A DNA stretch of 64,000 nucleotides from an uncultured SAR116 cluster alpha proteobacterium (GTDB taxonomy: Bacteria; Pseudomonadota; Alphaproteobacteria; Puniceispirillales; Marisalimonadaceae), in assembly GCA_902528415.1 (NCBI GenBank), contig CABZSR010000003.1, positions 1 through 64,000 on the forward strand, read 5' to 3'. The stretch's first letter is position 1. Every line of letters begins with the position of its first letter. Under the pieces are notes generated by a model. The model saw nothing but the letters and a program-made list of their open reading frames with translations. It was not told where the DNA came from and searched no databases. Below, in pieces: positions 8,233 to 18,376 of the stretch. Both the position numbers and the translations under genes were made by a program.

Positions 8233-8796
8233 TCACAAAATGTTGAGAATATCCTGAGACACCTTTTCTATACTTTGCATTCCATTAATTGTATTAAGTT
8301 TATTAAAATCTTTATAATAATCTATTACAGGCATAGTATCTTTTTTGTATACTATTATACGATTTTTTAAAATTGAAGAGTTATCATCATTTCTAATGCT
8401 TTCATTTTCTAATGCTCTTTTACTTATTCTTTCAAACAACAAGTTTTCATCAACTTCAATTTCTATAACTTTATCTAATTTAATTTTTAAATCTTCTAAT
8501 AAGCCGTCTAACTCTATTGCCTGATTTAATGTTCTAGGAAAACCATCCAATATAAACCCATTATTACAATCTGACATTTGTATTCTTTTTTTAATCATAG
8601 CAATTATTATTTCATCTGATACTAAATCTCCACGATCCATTATAGCTTTAGCACTTTTACCTAATTCAGACTGAGACTTAACTTCATCTCTTAACATATC
8701 GCCTGTAGATATTTGAACTATATTGAACTTATCTATTAACATTTTAGCTTGTGTACCTTTGCCAGCACCTGGAGGCCCAAATAATATAAAATTCAT
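8233..8796 (-). CDS. adk: adenylate kinase
   Basis: Catalyses ATP + AMP = 2 ADP and keeps adenine nucleotides balanced. The 187 residues begin with the P-loop GPPGAGKGTQ (7-16). STGDMLR (about 30-36) and GFILDGFPRTL (about 80-90) are the AMP-binding and core signatures. Compared with the 214-residue E. coli enzyme the LID domain is shortened and lacks zinc-binding cysteines, as is common in alphaproteobacteria. It lies between secY and rpsM; its start abuts the secY stop directly. Confidence 0.96.
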   Translation of the reverse strand: MNFILFGPPGAGKGTQAKMLIDKFNIVQISTGDMLRDEVKSQSELGKSAKAIMDRGDLVSDEIIIAMIKKRIQMSDCNNGFILDGFPRTLNQAIELDGLLEDLKIKLDKVIEIEVDENLLFERISKRALENESIRNDDNSSILKNRIIVYKKDTMPVIDYYKDFNKLNTINGMQSIEKVSQDILNIL

Positions 8797-10125
8797 TTAC
8801 CGTCTACTTCCTCTTAGTTTTGATTTTTTTATCAATCCTGAGTATCTGTGTGCAATTAAATGTGATTGAGCTTGAGATACTGTGTCCATAGAAACGGTAA
8901 CAACGATTAATAAGCTAGTACCACCTAAATAAAAAGGAATTGAGTATTTTGATATTAAAATTTCTGGTAAAATACAAACAGCTGCTAAATAAGTAGCTCC
9001 AATTGCTGTAAGTCTGGTTAACACAAAGTCTAAATAATCAGCAGTTGGGGGTCCTGGTCTTATGCCTGGTACATAACCACCATTCTTTTTTAAGTTATCT
9101 GCGGTTTCATCAGGGTTAAAAACTATTGCTGTATAGAAAAATGCAAAAAAAACAATTAAGCTTATATATAACGCCAAATATAAAGGTTGACCTCTTCCAA
9201 AATATGAATTCAAAGTCAAGATCCATTCGGAACTGTTATTATCCAAACCCGAAAAAGAAGATAATGATGTAGGTAATAGTAACAGGGCTGATGCAAAAAT
9301 TGGAGGAATAACACCAGGAACATTAATTTTCAATGGCAAATGAGATGAATCACCTGCAAACATCTTATTGCCCATTTGCCTTTTTGGATATTGTACAATT
9401 ATTTTCCTTTGTGAACGCTCTATAAATACAATAAAAATTATTACTGCTATGGCAAGTAATAGAATTGCAATAATTAAGAATGTAGAAATTGACCCAGTTC
9501 TACCTTGTTCTAAAATTTGTGCGATAGCTCTAGGTAGTTCAGCGACTATCCCAGAAAAAATAATTAAAGAAACACCATTTCCAATGCCTCTTGATGTTAT
9601 CTGCTCTCCTAACCATAATAAAAACATAACTGATCCAACCAAAGTAACTACAGTAGTTACTTTAAAAAAAACACCAGGATTATTAACCAGTGAACCAGAA
9701 GCACCTGTTGTACTTTCTAAAGCTACTGCAAATCCATAAGCTTGGACTGTTGCTAATAACACAGTTAAGTATCTAGTATATTGATTGATAGTTTTTCTTC
9801 CTGATTCGCCATCTTTTTTTAATTGGGACATTTGTGGAGAAATGGAAGTCATTAATTGCATTATTATTGAAGCCGATATATATGGAAGAATTGTTAGCGC
9901 AAAAATTGTCATACGACCTAAAGCACCACCAGAAAACATATTGAACATTCCAAGAACACCATTATTAGCATTATTAACTATTTCTGATAATGCAACTGCA
10001 TTAATACCTGGAACAGGTATATAGGTCCCTAATCTGTATACGATTAAAGCAATAAGAGTAAATATAATTCTTTGACGTAGCTCAGTAGCTTGACCTAAAA
10101 CCCCGAACATACTTTCGTTAGCCAT
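8797..10125 (-). CDS. secY: preprotein translocase subunit SecY
   Basis: The central channel subunit of the Sec translocon in the inner membrane. The 442 residues contain about ten hydrophobic segments. Diagnostic pieces are GTYIPVPGIN (about 33-42), the plug-region stretch GALGRMTIFALTILPYI, the cytoplasmic loop with GIRPGPPTADYLDFVLTRLT and the C-terminal KSKLRGSRR. The gene is in the standard spc-operon place after rplO, 3 bases away, and is directly followed by adk. Confidence 0.98.
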   Translation of the reverse strand: MANESMFGVLGQATELRQRIIFTLIALIVYRLGTYIPVPGINAVALSEIVNNANNGVLGMFNMFSGGALGRMTIFALTILPYISASIIMQLMTSISPQMSQLKKDGESGRKTINQYTRYLTVLLATVQAYGFAVALESTTGASGSLVNNPGVFFKVTTVVTLVGSVMFLLWLGEQITSRGIGNGVSLIIFSGIVAELPRAIAQILEQGRTGSISTFLIIAILLLAIAVIIFIVFIERSQRKIIVQYPKRQMGNKMFAGDSSHLPLKINVPGVIPPIFASALLLLPTSLSSFSGLDNNSSEWILTLNSYFGRGQPLYLALYISLIVFFAFFYTAIVFNPDETADNLKKNGGYVPGIRPGPPTADYLDFVLTRLTAIGATYLAAVCILPEILISKYSIPFYLGGTSLLIVVTVSMDTVSQAQSHLIAHRYSGLIKKSKLRGSRR

Positions 10126-10128
10126 TAA

Positions 10129-10629
10129 TTAAACTCCAGATTTCTTCGTCGGGGTTTTAACAAGTCTATTATTTTCAGTGATAGTGATTGAACCGCCTAC
10201 CTTCTCCACAATCTTTTTTGCTGAATCAGAAGCAGCAGCAACTTCAATATTAATTTTAGTTTTTATTTCACCTTTAGCCAGAAGTTTAATTTTTGATTTC
10301 ATAGTTTTAACTATGCCTAAATCAAATAACGTTTGATAATTAATTATTTTTTTTGGATCAATTTTATTATCATTAATTAGACTTTGTATTCTGTTAAAAT
10401 TTAATACGACGTAAGGCACTCTATTTAAATTGGTAAATCCTCTTTTTGGTAATCTTCTGTGGATAGGCATTTGGCCACCTTCAAAACCTTTAATAGATAC
10501 CCCGGACCTTGCTTTTTGACCTTTGTGACCTTTTCCAGAAGTTTTCCCTGTTCCAGAACCTATACCTCTGCCAATTCTTTTTTTATTTTTTGTCGCGTAT
10601 TTTTTATCTTTAATTACATTTAAATTCAT
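10129..10629 (-). CDS. rplO: 50S ribosomal protein L15
   Basis: L15 is a late-assembly protein of the large subunit. The 166 residues have the Gly/Lys-rich N-terminal region with GRGIGSGTGKTSGKGHKGQKAR (about 20-41, written here in part as GSGTGKTSGKGHKG) and FEGGQMPIHRRLPKRGF, both diagnostic. The C-terminal globular part follows the family pattern. It lies between rpmD and secY. Confidence 0.97.
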   Translation of the reverse strand: MNLNVIKDKKYATKNKKRIGRGIGSGTGKTSGKGHKGQKARSGVSIKGFEGGQMPIHRRLPKRGFTNLNRVPYVVLNFNRIQSLINDNKIDPKKIINYQTLFDLGIVKTMKSKIKLLAKGEIKTKINIEVAAASDSAKKIVEKVGGSITITENNRLVKTPTKKSGV

Positions 10630-10661
10630 GTTTAACCCCTAATCCAGTCTAATTTAATTTT

Positions 10662-10844
10662 TTAGCTAACTTCAACCAGATGTTTAACCTTATTTATCAT
10701 GCCCCTAATTGAAGGAGTATCATTTAAAATTTTGCTTCTACCAATTTTATTTAAACCCAGACCTACCAAGGTTTTTTTCTGATCTGATTGTCTACCAATA
10801 GGGCTTTTCTTTTGAGTTACAACGAGTGTATTCTTATCTGACAT
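10662..10844 (-). CDS. rpmD: 50S ribosomal protein L30
   Basis: A 60-residue L30 of normal bacterial length. [12 protein letters not shown] near the N-terminus and [21 protein letters not shown] in the middle (family pattern LGLxKIGxxxxLxDTPxxRGMI) identify it. It lies between rpsE (8-base gap) and rplO (32-base gap) in the spc operon order. Confidence 0.96.
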   Translation of the reverse strand: MSDKNTLVVTQKKSPIGRQSDQKKTLVGLGLNKIGRSKILNDTPSIRGMINKVKHLVEVS

Positions 10845-10852
10845 TACAATAC

Positions 10853-11419
10853 CTAACTAGCTTTAGAATTTTTGTTTATTTCTGATTTTGGTTGATTACC
10901 AAAAATTTCAGCAACTTTCCTACTTCTTTTATTAGCAATGCTTCTTGGGGAATTCATTGAGTTGAAGGCATCAAATGTTGCTTTAATCATATTATGTGGG
11001 TTTGAGGTTCCTATTGATTTTGCAACTACATCTTGTACTCCAAGTGTTTCAAATACAGCTCGCATAGGTCCACCAGCAATTATACCAGTTCCAGATGGAG
11101 CGCTCCTTAATACAACTCTTCCAGCACCATAATGACCTTTCATATCGTGATGTAAGGTTCTGGCTTCCTTCATTGGAACCTTAACCATATTTTTTTTTGC
11201 ATCGTCAGTAGCTTTTTTTATTGCTTCAGGTACCTCTTTAGCTTTTCCAGTACCAAATCCTACTTTACCTCTTTGGTCCCCAACAACAACAAGAGCAGCA
11301 AATCCAAAACGTCTTCCGCCTTTTACAACTTTAGCGACACGATTTATACCAACTAACTTATCAACTAATTCACTATCTTCTTTATTGTTTTTTTTATCTT
11401 GTTTGTCAATTCTTGCCAT
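10853..11419 (-). CDS. rpsE: 30S ribosomal protein S5
   Basis: S5 acts in decoding accuracy and mRNA unwinding at the 30S entry. The 188 residues carry [20 protein letters not shown] (about 25-44) and the loop [20 protein letters not shown]. The C-terminal domain contains [19 protein letters not shown]. The last 25 residues are a polar tail. Standard place between rplR and rpmD. Confidence 0.98.
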   Translation of the reverse strand: MARIDKQDKKNNKEDSELVDKLVGINRVAKVVKGGRRFGFAALVVVGDQRGKVGFGTGKAKEVPEAIKKATDDAKKNMVKVPMKEARTLHHDMKGHYGAGRVVLRSAPSGTGIIAGGPMRAVFETLGVQDVVAKSIGTSNPHNMIKATFDAFNSMNSPRSIANKRSRKVAEIFGNQPKSEINKNSKAS

Positions 11420-11428
11420 TCTAAACCC

Positions 11429-11791
11429 CTAAAATGTTAATCCACCTTCTCTAGCTGCTTCTGCTAGGTTCTTTACTCTGCCATGATAAATATAACCACC
11501 TCTATCAAAGACAACTTCTTTTATTCCTTTTATAAGAGCCTTTTCAGCTATTAATTTACCTACAAAGGTAGCAGCATCTTTATTTCCACAATTTTTAAAT
11601 TGTTTTTTTACTTTAGTTTCTAGACTTGAAGCTGATGCAACAGTTATACCTTTATTATCATCAATTATTTGACCATAAATATGTTTACCTGACCTAAAGA
11701 CAGTTAATCTTAATTTACCAAATGACTTAATTTTCAAAGCTTTTCTATTTCTATTTTTTCTTCTATTATGAAGGGACATTGAATTATTCAT
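11429..11791 (-). CDS. rplR: 50S ribosomal protein L18
   Basis: L18 binds 5S rRNA with L5 and L25. The 120 residues include [19 protein letters not shown] and end with the conserved [19 protein letters not shown] followed by EGGLTF. The gene lies 8 bases after rplF and 9 bases before rpsE. Confidence 0.97.
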   Translation of the reverse strand: MNNSMSLHNRRKNRNRKALKIKSFGKLRLTVFRSGKHIYGQIIDDNKGITVASASSLETKVKKQFKNCGNKDAATFVGKLIAEKALIKGIKEVVFDRGGYIYHGRVKNLAEAAREGGLTF

Positions 11792-11799
11792 AAAAACCT

Positions 11800-12333
11800 C
11801 TATTTTTTCTTACCTTCTTTACGTAAAATAAATTCGTCAGCATATCTTATTCCTTTCCCTTTAAATGGTTCCGGAGGTCTTTTTGATCTTATCATTGCTG
11901 CAAATTCACCAAGTTTCTGTTTATCAGCACCAGAAATTGTAAATTTTGTGTTTCCATCCATCTTCACCAGAATACCCTCAGGTACTTCAATTTCAACGGG
12001 GTGGCTAAGACCTAGGCTAAGTGATAATATCTTACCTTGTAATGCACCTCTATAACCAACACCTACAATCTCCATATCTTTTGTAAAACCTTTACTAACA
12101 CCTGAAACAGCGTTGTTTATAAGAGCTCGAGTTGTACCCCAAATAGCCTTACTTTTTGCATCATTATTTTTTGGTTCAACTGAAATTGTCTTATCTTTTA
12201 TCGTAACATTAACTGTACTACTCACTGGAGCAGTTAATTCACCTTTTAACCCCTTTGCCCAGAAATTATTGCCTTCGTGCTTAACTTCGATACCATCGGG
12301 AATTTTTATAATGGCCTGACCAATTCTAGACAT
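11800..12333 (-). CDS. rplF: 50S ribosomal protein L6
   Basis: L6 binds 23S rRNA helix 97 near the factor-binding site. The 177 residues start [17 protein letters not shown] and contain [11 protein letters not shown] at the domain junction. The end shows the family stretch [16 protein letters not shown] followed by basic residues. Normal length, complete. Confidence 0.98.
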   Translation of the reverse strand: MSRIGQAIIKIPDGIEVKHEGNNFWAKGLKGELTAPVSSTVNVTIKDKTISVEPKNNDAKSKAIWGTTRALINNAVSGVSKGFTKDMEIVGVGYRGALQGKILSLSLGLSHPVEIEVPEGILVKMDGNTKFTISGADKQKLGEFAAMIRSKRPPEPFKGKGIRYADEFILRKEGKKK

Positions 12334-12345
12334 CTTTTAATACTC

Positions 12346-12744
12346 CTAAAATACTTGGCAAAGAACTTCACCACCAACATGGGCAGCTCTTGCTTCATTA
12401 TCGCTCATAACACCTCTTGGAGTTGATAATATTGATATTCCAAGACCATTATATGTTCTTGGTAAATCGCTTATACTCGAGTAAACTCTTCTACCAGGGG
12501 TTGATACTCTTTTTATTTCACTTATTACAGGTTTACCTTCATAATATTTTAATTCAATTTTAAATTCATGAATTCCAGGCCGCCTTTCAAATTTAGAAAA
12601 ATTACGAATATAACCTTCCCTTTTTAAAACATCTAAAACGTTTGCTCTAAATCTAGATGCAGGAGCTTCTACAACTGCTTTATTAGCTGACTGACCATTT
12701 CTAATTCTAGTTAACATATCTCCAAGCGTATCACTCATTGACAT
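12346..12744 (-). CDS. rpsH: 30S ribosomal protein S8
   Basis: S8 binds the central domain of 16S rRNA and in E. coli represses the spc operon by binding its mRNA. The 132 residues contain [14 protein letters not shown] (5-18) and [17 protein letters not shown] near the C-terminus, the conserved RNA-binding segment. It lies between rpsN and rplF. No S8-like mRNA hairpin was verified here. Confidence 0.98.
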   Translation of the reverse strand: MSMSDTLGDMLTRIRNGQSANKAVVEAPASRFRANVLDVLKREGYIRNFSKFERRPGIHEFKIELKYYEGKPVISEIKRVSTPGRRVYSSISDLPRTYNGLGISILSTPRGVMSDNEARAAHVGGEVLCQVF

Positions 12745-12757
12745 AATTAATACCTTT

Positions 12758-13063
12758 CTACCAACTTGATTTAACCATACCTGGAATCTGCCCAGATAAA
12801 GCTAATTCCCTTAATGCAATACGTGACATTTTAACTTTCCTGTAATAGCCACGAGGTCTACCCGTAATTAGACATCTATTTCTAAGCCTAATCTTTGCTC
12901 CATTTCTGGGCATTTCAGATAATTTGAGTTGAGCTTCAAAACGCTCTTCAATAGGAAGAGATCTATTACTACAAATTGCTTTTAATCTATCCCTTCTTGA
13001 TTTATTTTTTTTAACTTGTGTTTCTTTATTCAAGTTTTTTTGGATAGCACTTTTTTTGGCCAT
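12758..13063 (-). CDS. rpsN: 30S ribosomal protein S14 (zinc-independent form)
   Basis: S14 lies in the 30S head. The 101-residue length and absence of paired CxxC motifs identify the long, zinc-free form. [20 protein letters not shown] (about 62-81) is the family signature and the protein ends GMVKSSW. The gene sits between rplE and rpsH. Confidence 0.98.
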   Translation of the reverse strand: MAKKSAIQKNLNKETQVKKNKSRRDRLKAICSNRSLPIEERFEAQLKLSEMPRNGAKIRLRNRCLITGRPRGYYRKVKMSRIALRELALSGQIPGMVKSSW

Positions 13064-13081
13064 CTATATCTCCTAGTAAAA

Positions 13082-13627
13082 TTATTGTGAACTAAATGGA
13101 AAATCAAATCCGCTTAATAACTCTTTTCCTTCATCATCAGATTTAGCTGAAGTAACAAAAATTATATCCATACCCCTAACAGAATCCACGTTGTCAAACT
13201 CAATCTCAGGAAAAACAAATTGTTCTTTTAAGCCAAGTGCGAAATTGCCGTTACCATCAAAACTCTTTGGATTAACTCCTCTGAAATCTCGAACTCTCGG
13301 TAACGCCACATTGACAAACCTATCTATGAACTCATACATTTTATTTTTTCTAAGGGTTACTTTAACTCCAATAGGCATTCCTTCTCTTAATTTAAAGCTC
13401 GCATTAGCTTTTTTTGATTTGGTTACTACAGGTTTTTGACCACTTATTGCGGCCAACTCCTTAACAGCAACTTCAATCTTTTTACTGTCTTTTACTGCTT
13501 CGCCTACACCCATGTTAATTACAATCTTTTCAAGTTTTGGTATTTCTAAATCATTCTTATAATTAAATTTGTCTTTCAGAGTGTTAGTAATTTCTTTTTT
13601 ATATTTTTCATACAAACGAACTGTCAT
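13082..13627 (-). CDS. rplE: 50S ribosomal protein L5
   Basis: L5 binds 5S rRNA and contacts P-site tRNA. The 181 residues show [16 protein letters not shown] (about 34-49), [19 protein letters not shown] and [20 protein letters not shown], all diagnostic. Two or three residues longer than usual at the end. Standard place after rplX. Confidence 0.98.
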   Translation of the reverse strand: MTVRLYEKYKKEITNTLKDKFNYKNDLEIPKLEKIVINMGVGEAVKDSKKIEVAVKELAAISGQKPVVTKSKKANASFKLREGMPIGVKVTLRKNKMYEFIDRFVNVALPRVRDFRGVNPKSFDGNGNFALGLKEQFVFPEIEFDNVDSVRGMDIIFVTSAKSDDEGKELLSGFDFPFSSQ

Positions 13628-13640
13628 TTAAACCTCCATT

Positions 13641-13961
13641 TTACGTGTCTAATAAAGAGCCTGACACAACAGACATTCTTTTCTTGACACCATCTTTAAT
13701 CTCGTACTTAACTCTTGTTGGTTTACCATTTTCGGGATCAACATGCGAAACATTTGAAATATGAATAGAGGCCTCTATTTCTTCAATTTTACCCGGGCTT
13801 TCTTGTGTCGCTTTTCTATGCCGCTTAATGATATTAACACCTTGAACAATAACTCTATCTTTATCTTTTAATATAGATAAAACGTTACCTAGTTTACCTT
13901 TGTCCTTACCGGTAATTACAATAACTGAATCACCCTTTTTAATTTTAAACTTCTTATTCAT
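13641..13961 (-). CDS. rplX: 50S ribosomal protein L24
   Basis: L24 starts 50S assembly. The 106 residues hold the KOW motif KGDSVIVITGKDKGKLGNV (9-27) and VQGVNIIKRHRKATQE. Its first base is shared with the last base of rplN, so the two are probably translationally coupled. Confidence 0.97.
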   Translation of the reverse strand: MNKKFKIKKGDSVIVITGKDKGKLGNVLSILKDKDRVIVQGVNIIKRHRKATQESPGKIEEIEASIHISNVSHVDPENGKPTRVKYEIKDGVKKRMSVVSGSLLDT

Positions 13962-14329
13962 TATAAAACCTCAGGAGCTAGAGAAACTATTTTCATAAAT
14001 TTTCTGCTACGTAATTCTCGTGTAACAGGACCAAATATTCTTGTGCCTATTGGCTCATTACTTTTATTAACCAAAACTGCAGCATTTTTATCAAATCTGA
14101 TGCAAGTTCCATCATTTCGTCTAACTTCTTTCGCAGTCCTAACTATGACAGCTCTATGAACATCACCTTTTTTTACACGGCCTCTAGGAATAGCTTCTTT
14201 AATTGAAACAACTATAACATCTCCAACCGCAGCTGATGTACGACCGGATCCACCCAAAACTTTAATACATTGAACTCTTCTTGCACCAGAGTTGTCAGCA
14301 ACTTCGAGATTACTTTGCATTTGTATCAT
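13961..14329 (-). CDS. rplN: 50S ribosomal protein L14
   Basis: L14 lies at the subunit interface and forms bridge B8. The 122 residues start [20 protein letters not shown], the conserved N-terminus, and end with [22 protein letters not shown] in the usual form. Normal length. Confidence 0.98.
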   Translation of the reverse strand: MIQMQSNLEVADNSGARRVQCIKVLGGSGRTSAAVGDVIVVSIKEAIPRGRVKKGDVHRAVIVRTAKEVRRNDGTCIRFDKNAAVLVNKSNEPIGTRIFGPVTRELRSRKFMKIVSLAPEVL

Positions 14330-14354
14330 ATTATATCTCCAAGAAAAATTTCAA

Positions 14355-14582
14355 TTAATATATAACTTCAAAACGCTTGTTTTTAGAAATAGGATTGCAC
14401 TCTTTTATGCTTACAATATCTCCAATATTGAACTTATTTTCACTGTCATGAACAGAAAATTTCTTAGATTTTGTTACAAATTTTTTGTAAATCGGATGCA
14501 TAATTTTTCTTTCAACTAAAACAGTTATTGTTTTATCTGATTTATTACTAGTAACTTTACCTGTTAAAATTCTTTTTGGCAT
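14355..14582 (-). CDS. rpsQ: 30S ribosomal protein S17
   Basis: S17 is a primary 16S rRNA binder of OB fold. The 75 residues start [19 protein letters not shown] and contain [19 protein letters not shown] and [20 protein letters not shown], the family pattern. Slightly shorter than the E. coli protein (84), complete at both ends. Confidence 0.97.
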   Translation of the reverse strand: MPKRILTGKVTSNKSDKTITVLVERKIMHPIYKKFVTKSKKFSVHDSENKFNIGDIVSIKECNPISKNKRFEVIY

Positions 14583-14594
14583 ATAATTTAGTCC

Positions 14595-14801
14595 TCAACC
14601 TTTAGTTAATACATCATTGTTCAAAATTGTTTTTATACAAGCTATTTCTTTTCTAATTTGCTTGAATCTAGCAGGATTTTCATTCTGTCCATTTGATACC
14701 TGGAAGCGAAGGTTAAACTGTTCTTTTCTTAACAATTTTATCTGCTCTTTGAGTTCATCACTAGTCTTAACTTTTAAATCTTTAGACTTGTACTTTGCCA
14801 T
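14595..14801 (-). CDS. rpmC: 50S ribosomal protein L29
   Basis: L29 sits at the exit tunnel and helps dock trigger factor and SRP. A 68-residue helical hairpin with LRKEQFNLRFQVSNGQNENP (24-43) and a basic helix KQIRKEIACIKT. It lies 14 bases after rplP and 12 bases before rpsQ. Confidence 0.96.
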   Translation of the reverse strand: MAKYKSKDLKVKTSDELKEQIKLLRKEQFNLRFQVSNGQNENPARFKQIRKEIACIKTILNNDVLTKG

Positions 14802-14815
14802 TTATTCCTCTTTTA

Positions 14816-15229
14816 TTATTCACCCAATCTTTTAACAACTTTGGTATTCATAGGAAGTTTTGCAGCCGCTAAACTCAAAGCTTCTTTAGCTGCAATTTCT
14901 GAAACGCCATCAAGTTCAAACATAATTCTACCAGGCTTAACTCTGCAAACCCAAAAATCAGGTGACCCCTTACCTTTACCCATTCTAACTTCGGCTGGCT
15001 TACTTGAAACTGGAACATCTGGAAATACCCTTATCCACACCCTACCTGCTCTTCTTAAATGTCTAGTTATAGCTCTTCTAGCAGCTTCTATTTGTCTGGC
15101 TGTAACTCTTTCAGGTTCAACAGCTTTGAGCCCAAACGACCCAAAATTTAGCTTTGTTCCACCCTTGGCTAGTCCATGAATTCTACCTTTATGAGCTTTT
15201 CTAAATTTTGTTCTTTTAGGCTGTAACAT
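14816..15229 (-). CDS. rplP: 50S ribosomal protein L16
   Basis: L16 contacts A-site tRNA in the 50S. The 137 residues begin [16 protein letters not shown] and contain [16 protein letters not shown] and the loop [19 protein letters not shown], whose conserved Arg can be hydroxylated in some bacteria. Normal length. Confidence 0.98.
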   Translation of the reverse strand: MLQPKRTKFRKAHKGRIHGLAKGGTKLNFGSFGLKAVEPERVTARQIEAARRAITRHLRRAGRVWIRVFPDVPVSSKPAEVRMGKGKGSPDFWVCRVKPGRIMFELDGVSEIAAKEALSLAAAKLPMNTKVVKRLGE

Positions 15230-15231
15230 TT

Positions 15232-15933
15232 TTACCCCTGATCCATAGATTTTATATTTGAACCTTTTAGAGCACCTTGCATTTTTTTATCTTGAGCCAT
15301 AGGATCATGTTCCATAACTTCGCCTTTGAAAATCCATACTTTTATTCCAGTCGCGCCATAAGTCGTAAATGCAGTTGCCTCCCCATAATCAACATCTGCC
15401 CTCAAAGTATGTAAGGGAACCCTACCTTCTCTATACCATTCAGTTCTAGCAATCTCAGCACCGCCAAGCCTACCTGCACAATTTATTCTAACACCCTGAG
15501 CTCCTAGTCTGATAGCACTCTGAACAGCTCTTTTCATTGCTCTTCTGAAGGCAACTCTTCTTTCAAGTTGCTGAGCGATGCCGTCAGCAACTAATTTAGC
15601 ATCAATCTCTGGTTTTCTTATTTCTATTATATTAAGACTGACCTCAGAACCAATTTGCTTACTTAGAGTATTTTTTAAAGTTTCGATATCTTGGCCTTTT
15701 TTACCAATTACTAATCCGGGCCTTCCAGCATATATAGAAATTTTGGCTCTTCCAGCAGGTCTTTCGATAACAATTTTACTAACTGCAGCTGCTTTTAACT
15801 TATCAAATAAATACTTTCTAAGATTTATATCCTGGTGAAGCAAATCTGCATAAGACTTTCCACCGAACCACCTAGAGTCCCAAGTACGGTTGATGCCTAG
15901 TCTAAATCCAATTGGTTGTGTTTTTTGACCCAT
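15232..15933 (-). CDS. rpsC: 30S ribosomal protein S3
   Basis: S3 forms part of the mRNA entry and helicase. The 233 residues start [20 protein letters not shown]. The KH domain with [18 protein letters not shown] lies at about 69-86 and the C-terminal domain contains [21 protein letters not shown] polar tail of about 20 residues ends the protein. Confidence 0.98.
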   Translation of the reverse strand: MGQKTQPIGFRLGINRTWDSRWFGGKSYADLLHQDINLRKYLFDKLKAAAVSKIVIERPAGRAKISIYAGRPGLVIGKKGQDIETLKNTLSKQIGSEVSLNIIEIRKPEIDAKLVADGIAQQLERRVAFRRAMKRAVQSAIRLGAQGVRINCAGRLGGAEIARTEWYREGRVPLHTLRADVDYGEATAFTTYGATGIKVWIFKGEVMEHDPMAQDKKMQGALKGSNIKSMDQG

Positions 15934-15934
15934 A

Positions 15935-16312
15935 TTATTTACCTTCCTGTTCGGACAATAAAATTGTTAGATGAGAAAAAGGTTTAATAATTTTTGCACC
16001 ACGACCTCTTGCGCGAGCGTGAAAACGTTTCATAACTAAACCTTTGCCTACATAAGCCTCTTTTACAATAAGTTTGTCTATATCAAGTGAATGATTATTT
16101 TCAGCGTTAGCTATAGCAGACCTTAGCGCCTTTTCAACATCATTTGAAATTCTTCGTTTAGAAAATTGTAAAATAGAAATAGCCTTAGACGCAGTTTGCT
16201 TTCTAATCATCTGAGCTACAAGGTTAAGTTTTTGTGGACTAATTCTAATATTTTTCAACACAACTTTTGCCTCGTTGTCTAGTTCTCGTCTTTTGTTTTT
16301 CTCTTTCCTCAT
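15935..16312 (-). CDS. rplV: 50S ribosomal protein L22
   Basis: L22 lines the exit tunnel with its long beta hairpin. The 125 residues include [34 protein letters not shown] and the hairpin region [20 protein letters not shown], which are diagnostic. It is 1 base from rpsC. Confidence 0.97.
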   Translation of the reverse strand: MRKEKNKRRELDNEAKVVLKNIRISPQKLNLVAQMIRKQTASKAISILQFSKRRISNDVEKALRSAIANAENNHSLDIDKLIVKEAYVGKGLVMKRFHARARGRGAKIIKPFSHLTILLSEQEGK

Positions 16313-16320
16313 CTTTTCCT

Positions 16321-16596
16321 CTATCGCTTTGACTTTTTGTCAGCTGTATGACCATAGTAAGTTCTTGTAGGTGAAAATTCTCCTAACTTGTGCCCCACCA
16401 TAGTTTCAGTGATCGTTACAGGTATAAATTTCTTACCATTATATACACCAAATGTAAGCCCAACGAATTGAGGCATAACTGTAGATCTCCTCGACCAAGT
16501 TTTTATTACGTCATTTCTTCCTGATTCTCTTGCTATATCAGCTTTTTTTAGTAAATAGCCGTCCACAAAGGGACCTTTCCAAATAGATCTAGACAT
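16321..16596 (-). CDS. rpsS: 30S ribosomal protein S19
   Basis: S19 pairs with S13 in the 30S head. The 91 residues begin [18 protein letters not shown], and contain [20 protein letters not shown] and [17 protein letters not shown]. Normal length and position after rplB. Confidence 0.98.
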   Translation of the reverse strand: MSRSIWKGPFVDGYLLKKADIARESGRNDVIKTWSRRSTVMPQFVGLTFGVYNGKKFIPVTITETMVGHKLGEFSPTRTYYGHTADKKSKR

Positions 16597-16606
16597 TGAA
16601 TAAACC

Positions 16607-17431
16607 TTACGCTTTTCTTCTTCTAATTATTAATTTATCAGTTCTTTTATTATTTCTTGTTCTATATCCTTTAGTAGGCTTACCCCAGGGAGTAACTGGG
16701 TGCCTACCGCCGGATGTTCTACCTTCGCCTCCACCATGAGGATGATCAACTGGGTTCATGGCAACACCTCGTACAGAAGGTCTTTTTCCCAACCATCTAT
16801 TTCTACCAGCTTTTCCTAAATTGGTGTTTTGATTATCAGGGTTTGAAACAGATCCAATTGCACACAAGCAAGAAGAGAGTACAAATCTGACCTCACCAGA
16901 TACTAATCGCAAGATTGAATAAGATAAATCTTTGCCTATAAGTTGTACGTAGGATCCTGCTGATCGAGCAATTTGCCCTCCTTTACCAGGTTTAAGTTCA
17001 ACATTATGAATGATAGTACCAACTGGCACAGCTGAAAGTGGCATACAGTTTCCAGGCTTAATATCAGCTTTATTAGATGATATAACTTTATCTCCAACAC
17101 TTAGTCTTTGAGGAGCTAGAATGTACCTCAATTCATTATCTTCATATTTTATTAGAGCAATGTATGCTGAACGATTTGGATCATATTCTATACGTTCAAC
17201 CATACCATTTATGTCAAACTTATTCCTTTTAAAGTCAATTATTCTATATCTTCTTTTGTGTCCACCACCTCTTTGCCACATTGTAATTTTACCAGAGTGA
17301 TTTCTTCCTCCATTTTTACTAAGGCCTTCAGTTAATTTTTTCACAGGCTTACCTTTGTACAATTCAGATTTATCTACAAGAACTAATCCTCTTTGACCGG
17401 GTGTGTTCGGTTTATATTGTTTTAATGCCAT
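16607..17431 (-). CDS. rplB: 50S ribosomal protein L2
   Basis: L2 is essential for subunit joining and peptidyl transfer. The 274 residues contain [17 protein letters not shown] (about 54-70) and, near the C-terminus, [18 protein letters not shown] with the conserved His of the peptidyl transferase region. Normal length. Confidence 0.99.
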   Translation of the reverse strand: MALKQYKPNTPGQRGLVLVDKSELYKGKPVKKLTEGLSKNGGRNHSGKITMWQRGGGHKRRYRIIDFKRNKFDINGMVERIEYDPNRSAYIALIKYEDNELRYILAPQRLSVGDKVISSNKADIKPGNCMPLSAVPVGTIIHNVELKPGKGGQIARSAGSYVQLIGKDLSYSILRLVSGEVRFVLSSCLCAIGSVSNPDNQNTNLGKAGRNRWLGKRPSVRGVAMNPVDHPHGGGEGRTSGGRHPVTPWGKPTKGYRTRNNKRTDKLIIRRRKA

Positions 17432-17432
17432 A

Positions 17433-17762
17433 TTATACCCCCACTGACAAATCTATCGTATTACCAGGCGCTAGAGTAATTATAGCTTTTTTTGTATTTG
17501 CTCTTCGACCTAAAATTCCTTTAAATCTTTTAACCTTTCCTTTAAGTAGTATGGTATGAACGGACTTAACTTTCACTGAAAAAATTTTTTCAATTGCTAA
17601 TTTTATGTCAAATTTGCTAGCCGTAAGTGGAACTGAAAATACCATTTTATTAAATTCTGACATTTGAGTTGCTTTTTCTGTAATTAAAGGACTTAAAACA
17701 ACTTGATAAGCTTTATTTAAGCTAATTAGAGTTTCATTTTTTTTTCTAGGCCTTATGCTCAT
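17433..17762 (-). CDS. rplW: 50S ribosomal protein L23
   Basis: L23 is the docking site for trigger factor and SRP at the tunnel exit. The 109 residues hold [19 protein letters not shown] (21-39) and [20 protein letters not shown], both diagnostic. Its ATG overlaps the rplD stop by 4 bases. Confidence 0.97.
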   Translation of the reverse strand: MSIRPRKKNETLISLNKAYQVVLSPLITEKATQMSEFNKMVFSVPLTASKFDIKLAIEKIFSVKVKSVHTILLKGKVKRFKGILGRRANTKKAIITLAPGNTIDLSVGV

Positions 17763-18376
17763 GACAACCGTTCCTCAACAAATTTAAGTGCATCGTCAAT
17801 AATTATTAGGTTCTCTTTTTTCACAATATCATAGACGTTAATTCCTTCGTAGGTGAGTAAATCTAAATTTTTAATATTATTTGCAGCTTTTACAAAATTT
17901 GATTCAACCTCAATACCTGAAATAACTAGAGTTCTGCCCACTCCCATTTCATCTAATTTTTTCTTTAAAGTAGAAGTCTTTCCATCACATTTTGAGCCAT
18001 CTAGAATAATAAGTTTTCCAAGTTTGAATTTATCAGACAATGCAGATTTTAAACCTAGTTTCCTTACTTTTTTATTTAAGTTGTGAGAATGTGAATGCAG
18101 AACAGGGCCATGGGCCATTCCACCACCTCTAAACTGTGATACAGAACCCGAACCATGCCTTGCTTTACCAGTTCCTTTTTGCTTATACATTTTAGCTGTA
18201 GTCATTTTAATTTCGCTTCGCGTTTTAACAGAGTGGTTACCCAAACGCCTTTTAGCTAATTGCCATCTTATAACTCTGGCCATAATGTCGGGTCTAGGAG
18301 ATATTCCAAAAACATTAACATCCAGTGTTATTTCTTTACCTGACTTGTTGTTTAAATTTAAAGATTTAATTTTCAC
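17759..18376 (-). CDS. rplD: 50S ribosomal protein L4
   Basis: L4 lines the exit tunnel and in E. coli represses the S10 operon. The start chosen is GTG at 18376-18374, giving 205 residues, the usual length. AAGGAG at 18383-18388 lies 6 bases before it. In-frame ATGs at 18409 and 18391 would add residues outside the family, and the ATG at 18391 lies next to the Shine-Dalgarno itself. [19 protein letters not shown] and [20 protein letters not shown] are diagnostic. The start overlaps the rplC stop by 11 bases. Confidence 0.96.
   Translation of the reverse strand: MKIKSLNLNNKSGKEITLDVNVFGISPRPDIMARVIRWQLAKRRLGNHSVKTRSEIKMTTAKMYKQKGTGKARHGSGSVSQFRGGGMAHGPVLHSHSHNLNKKVRKLGLKSALSDKFKLGKLIILDGSKCDGKTSTLKKKLDEMGVGRTLVISGIEVESNFVKAANNIKNLDLLTYEGINVYDIVKKENLIIIDDALKFVEERLS

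Noticed and set aside
9368-10024. Plus-strand ORFs opposite secY
   Set aside because: Antisense shadows of a well-supported membrane protein gene.
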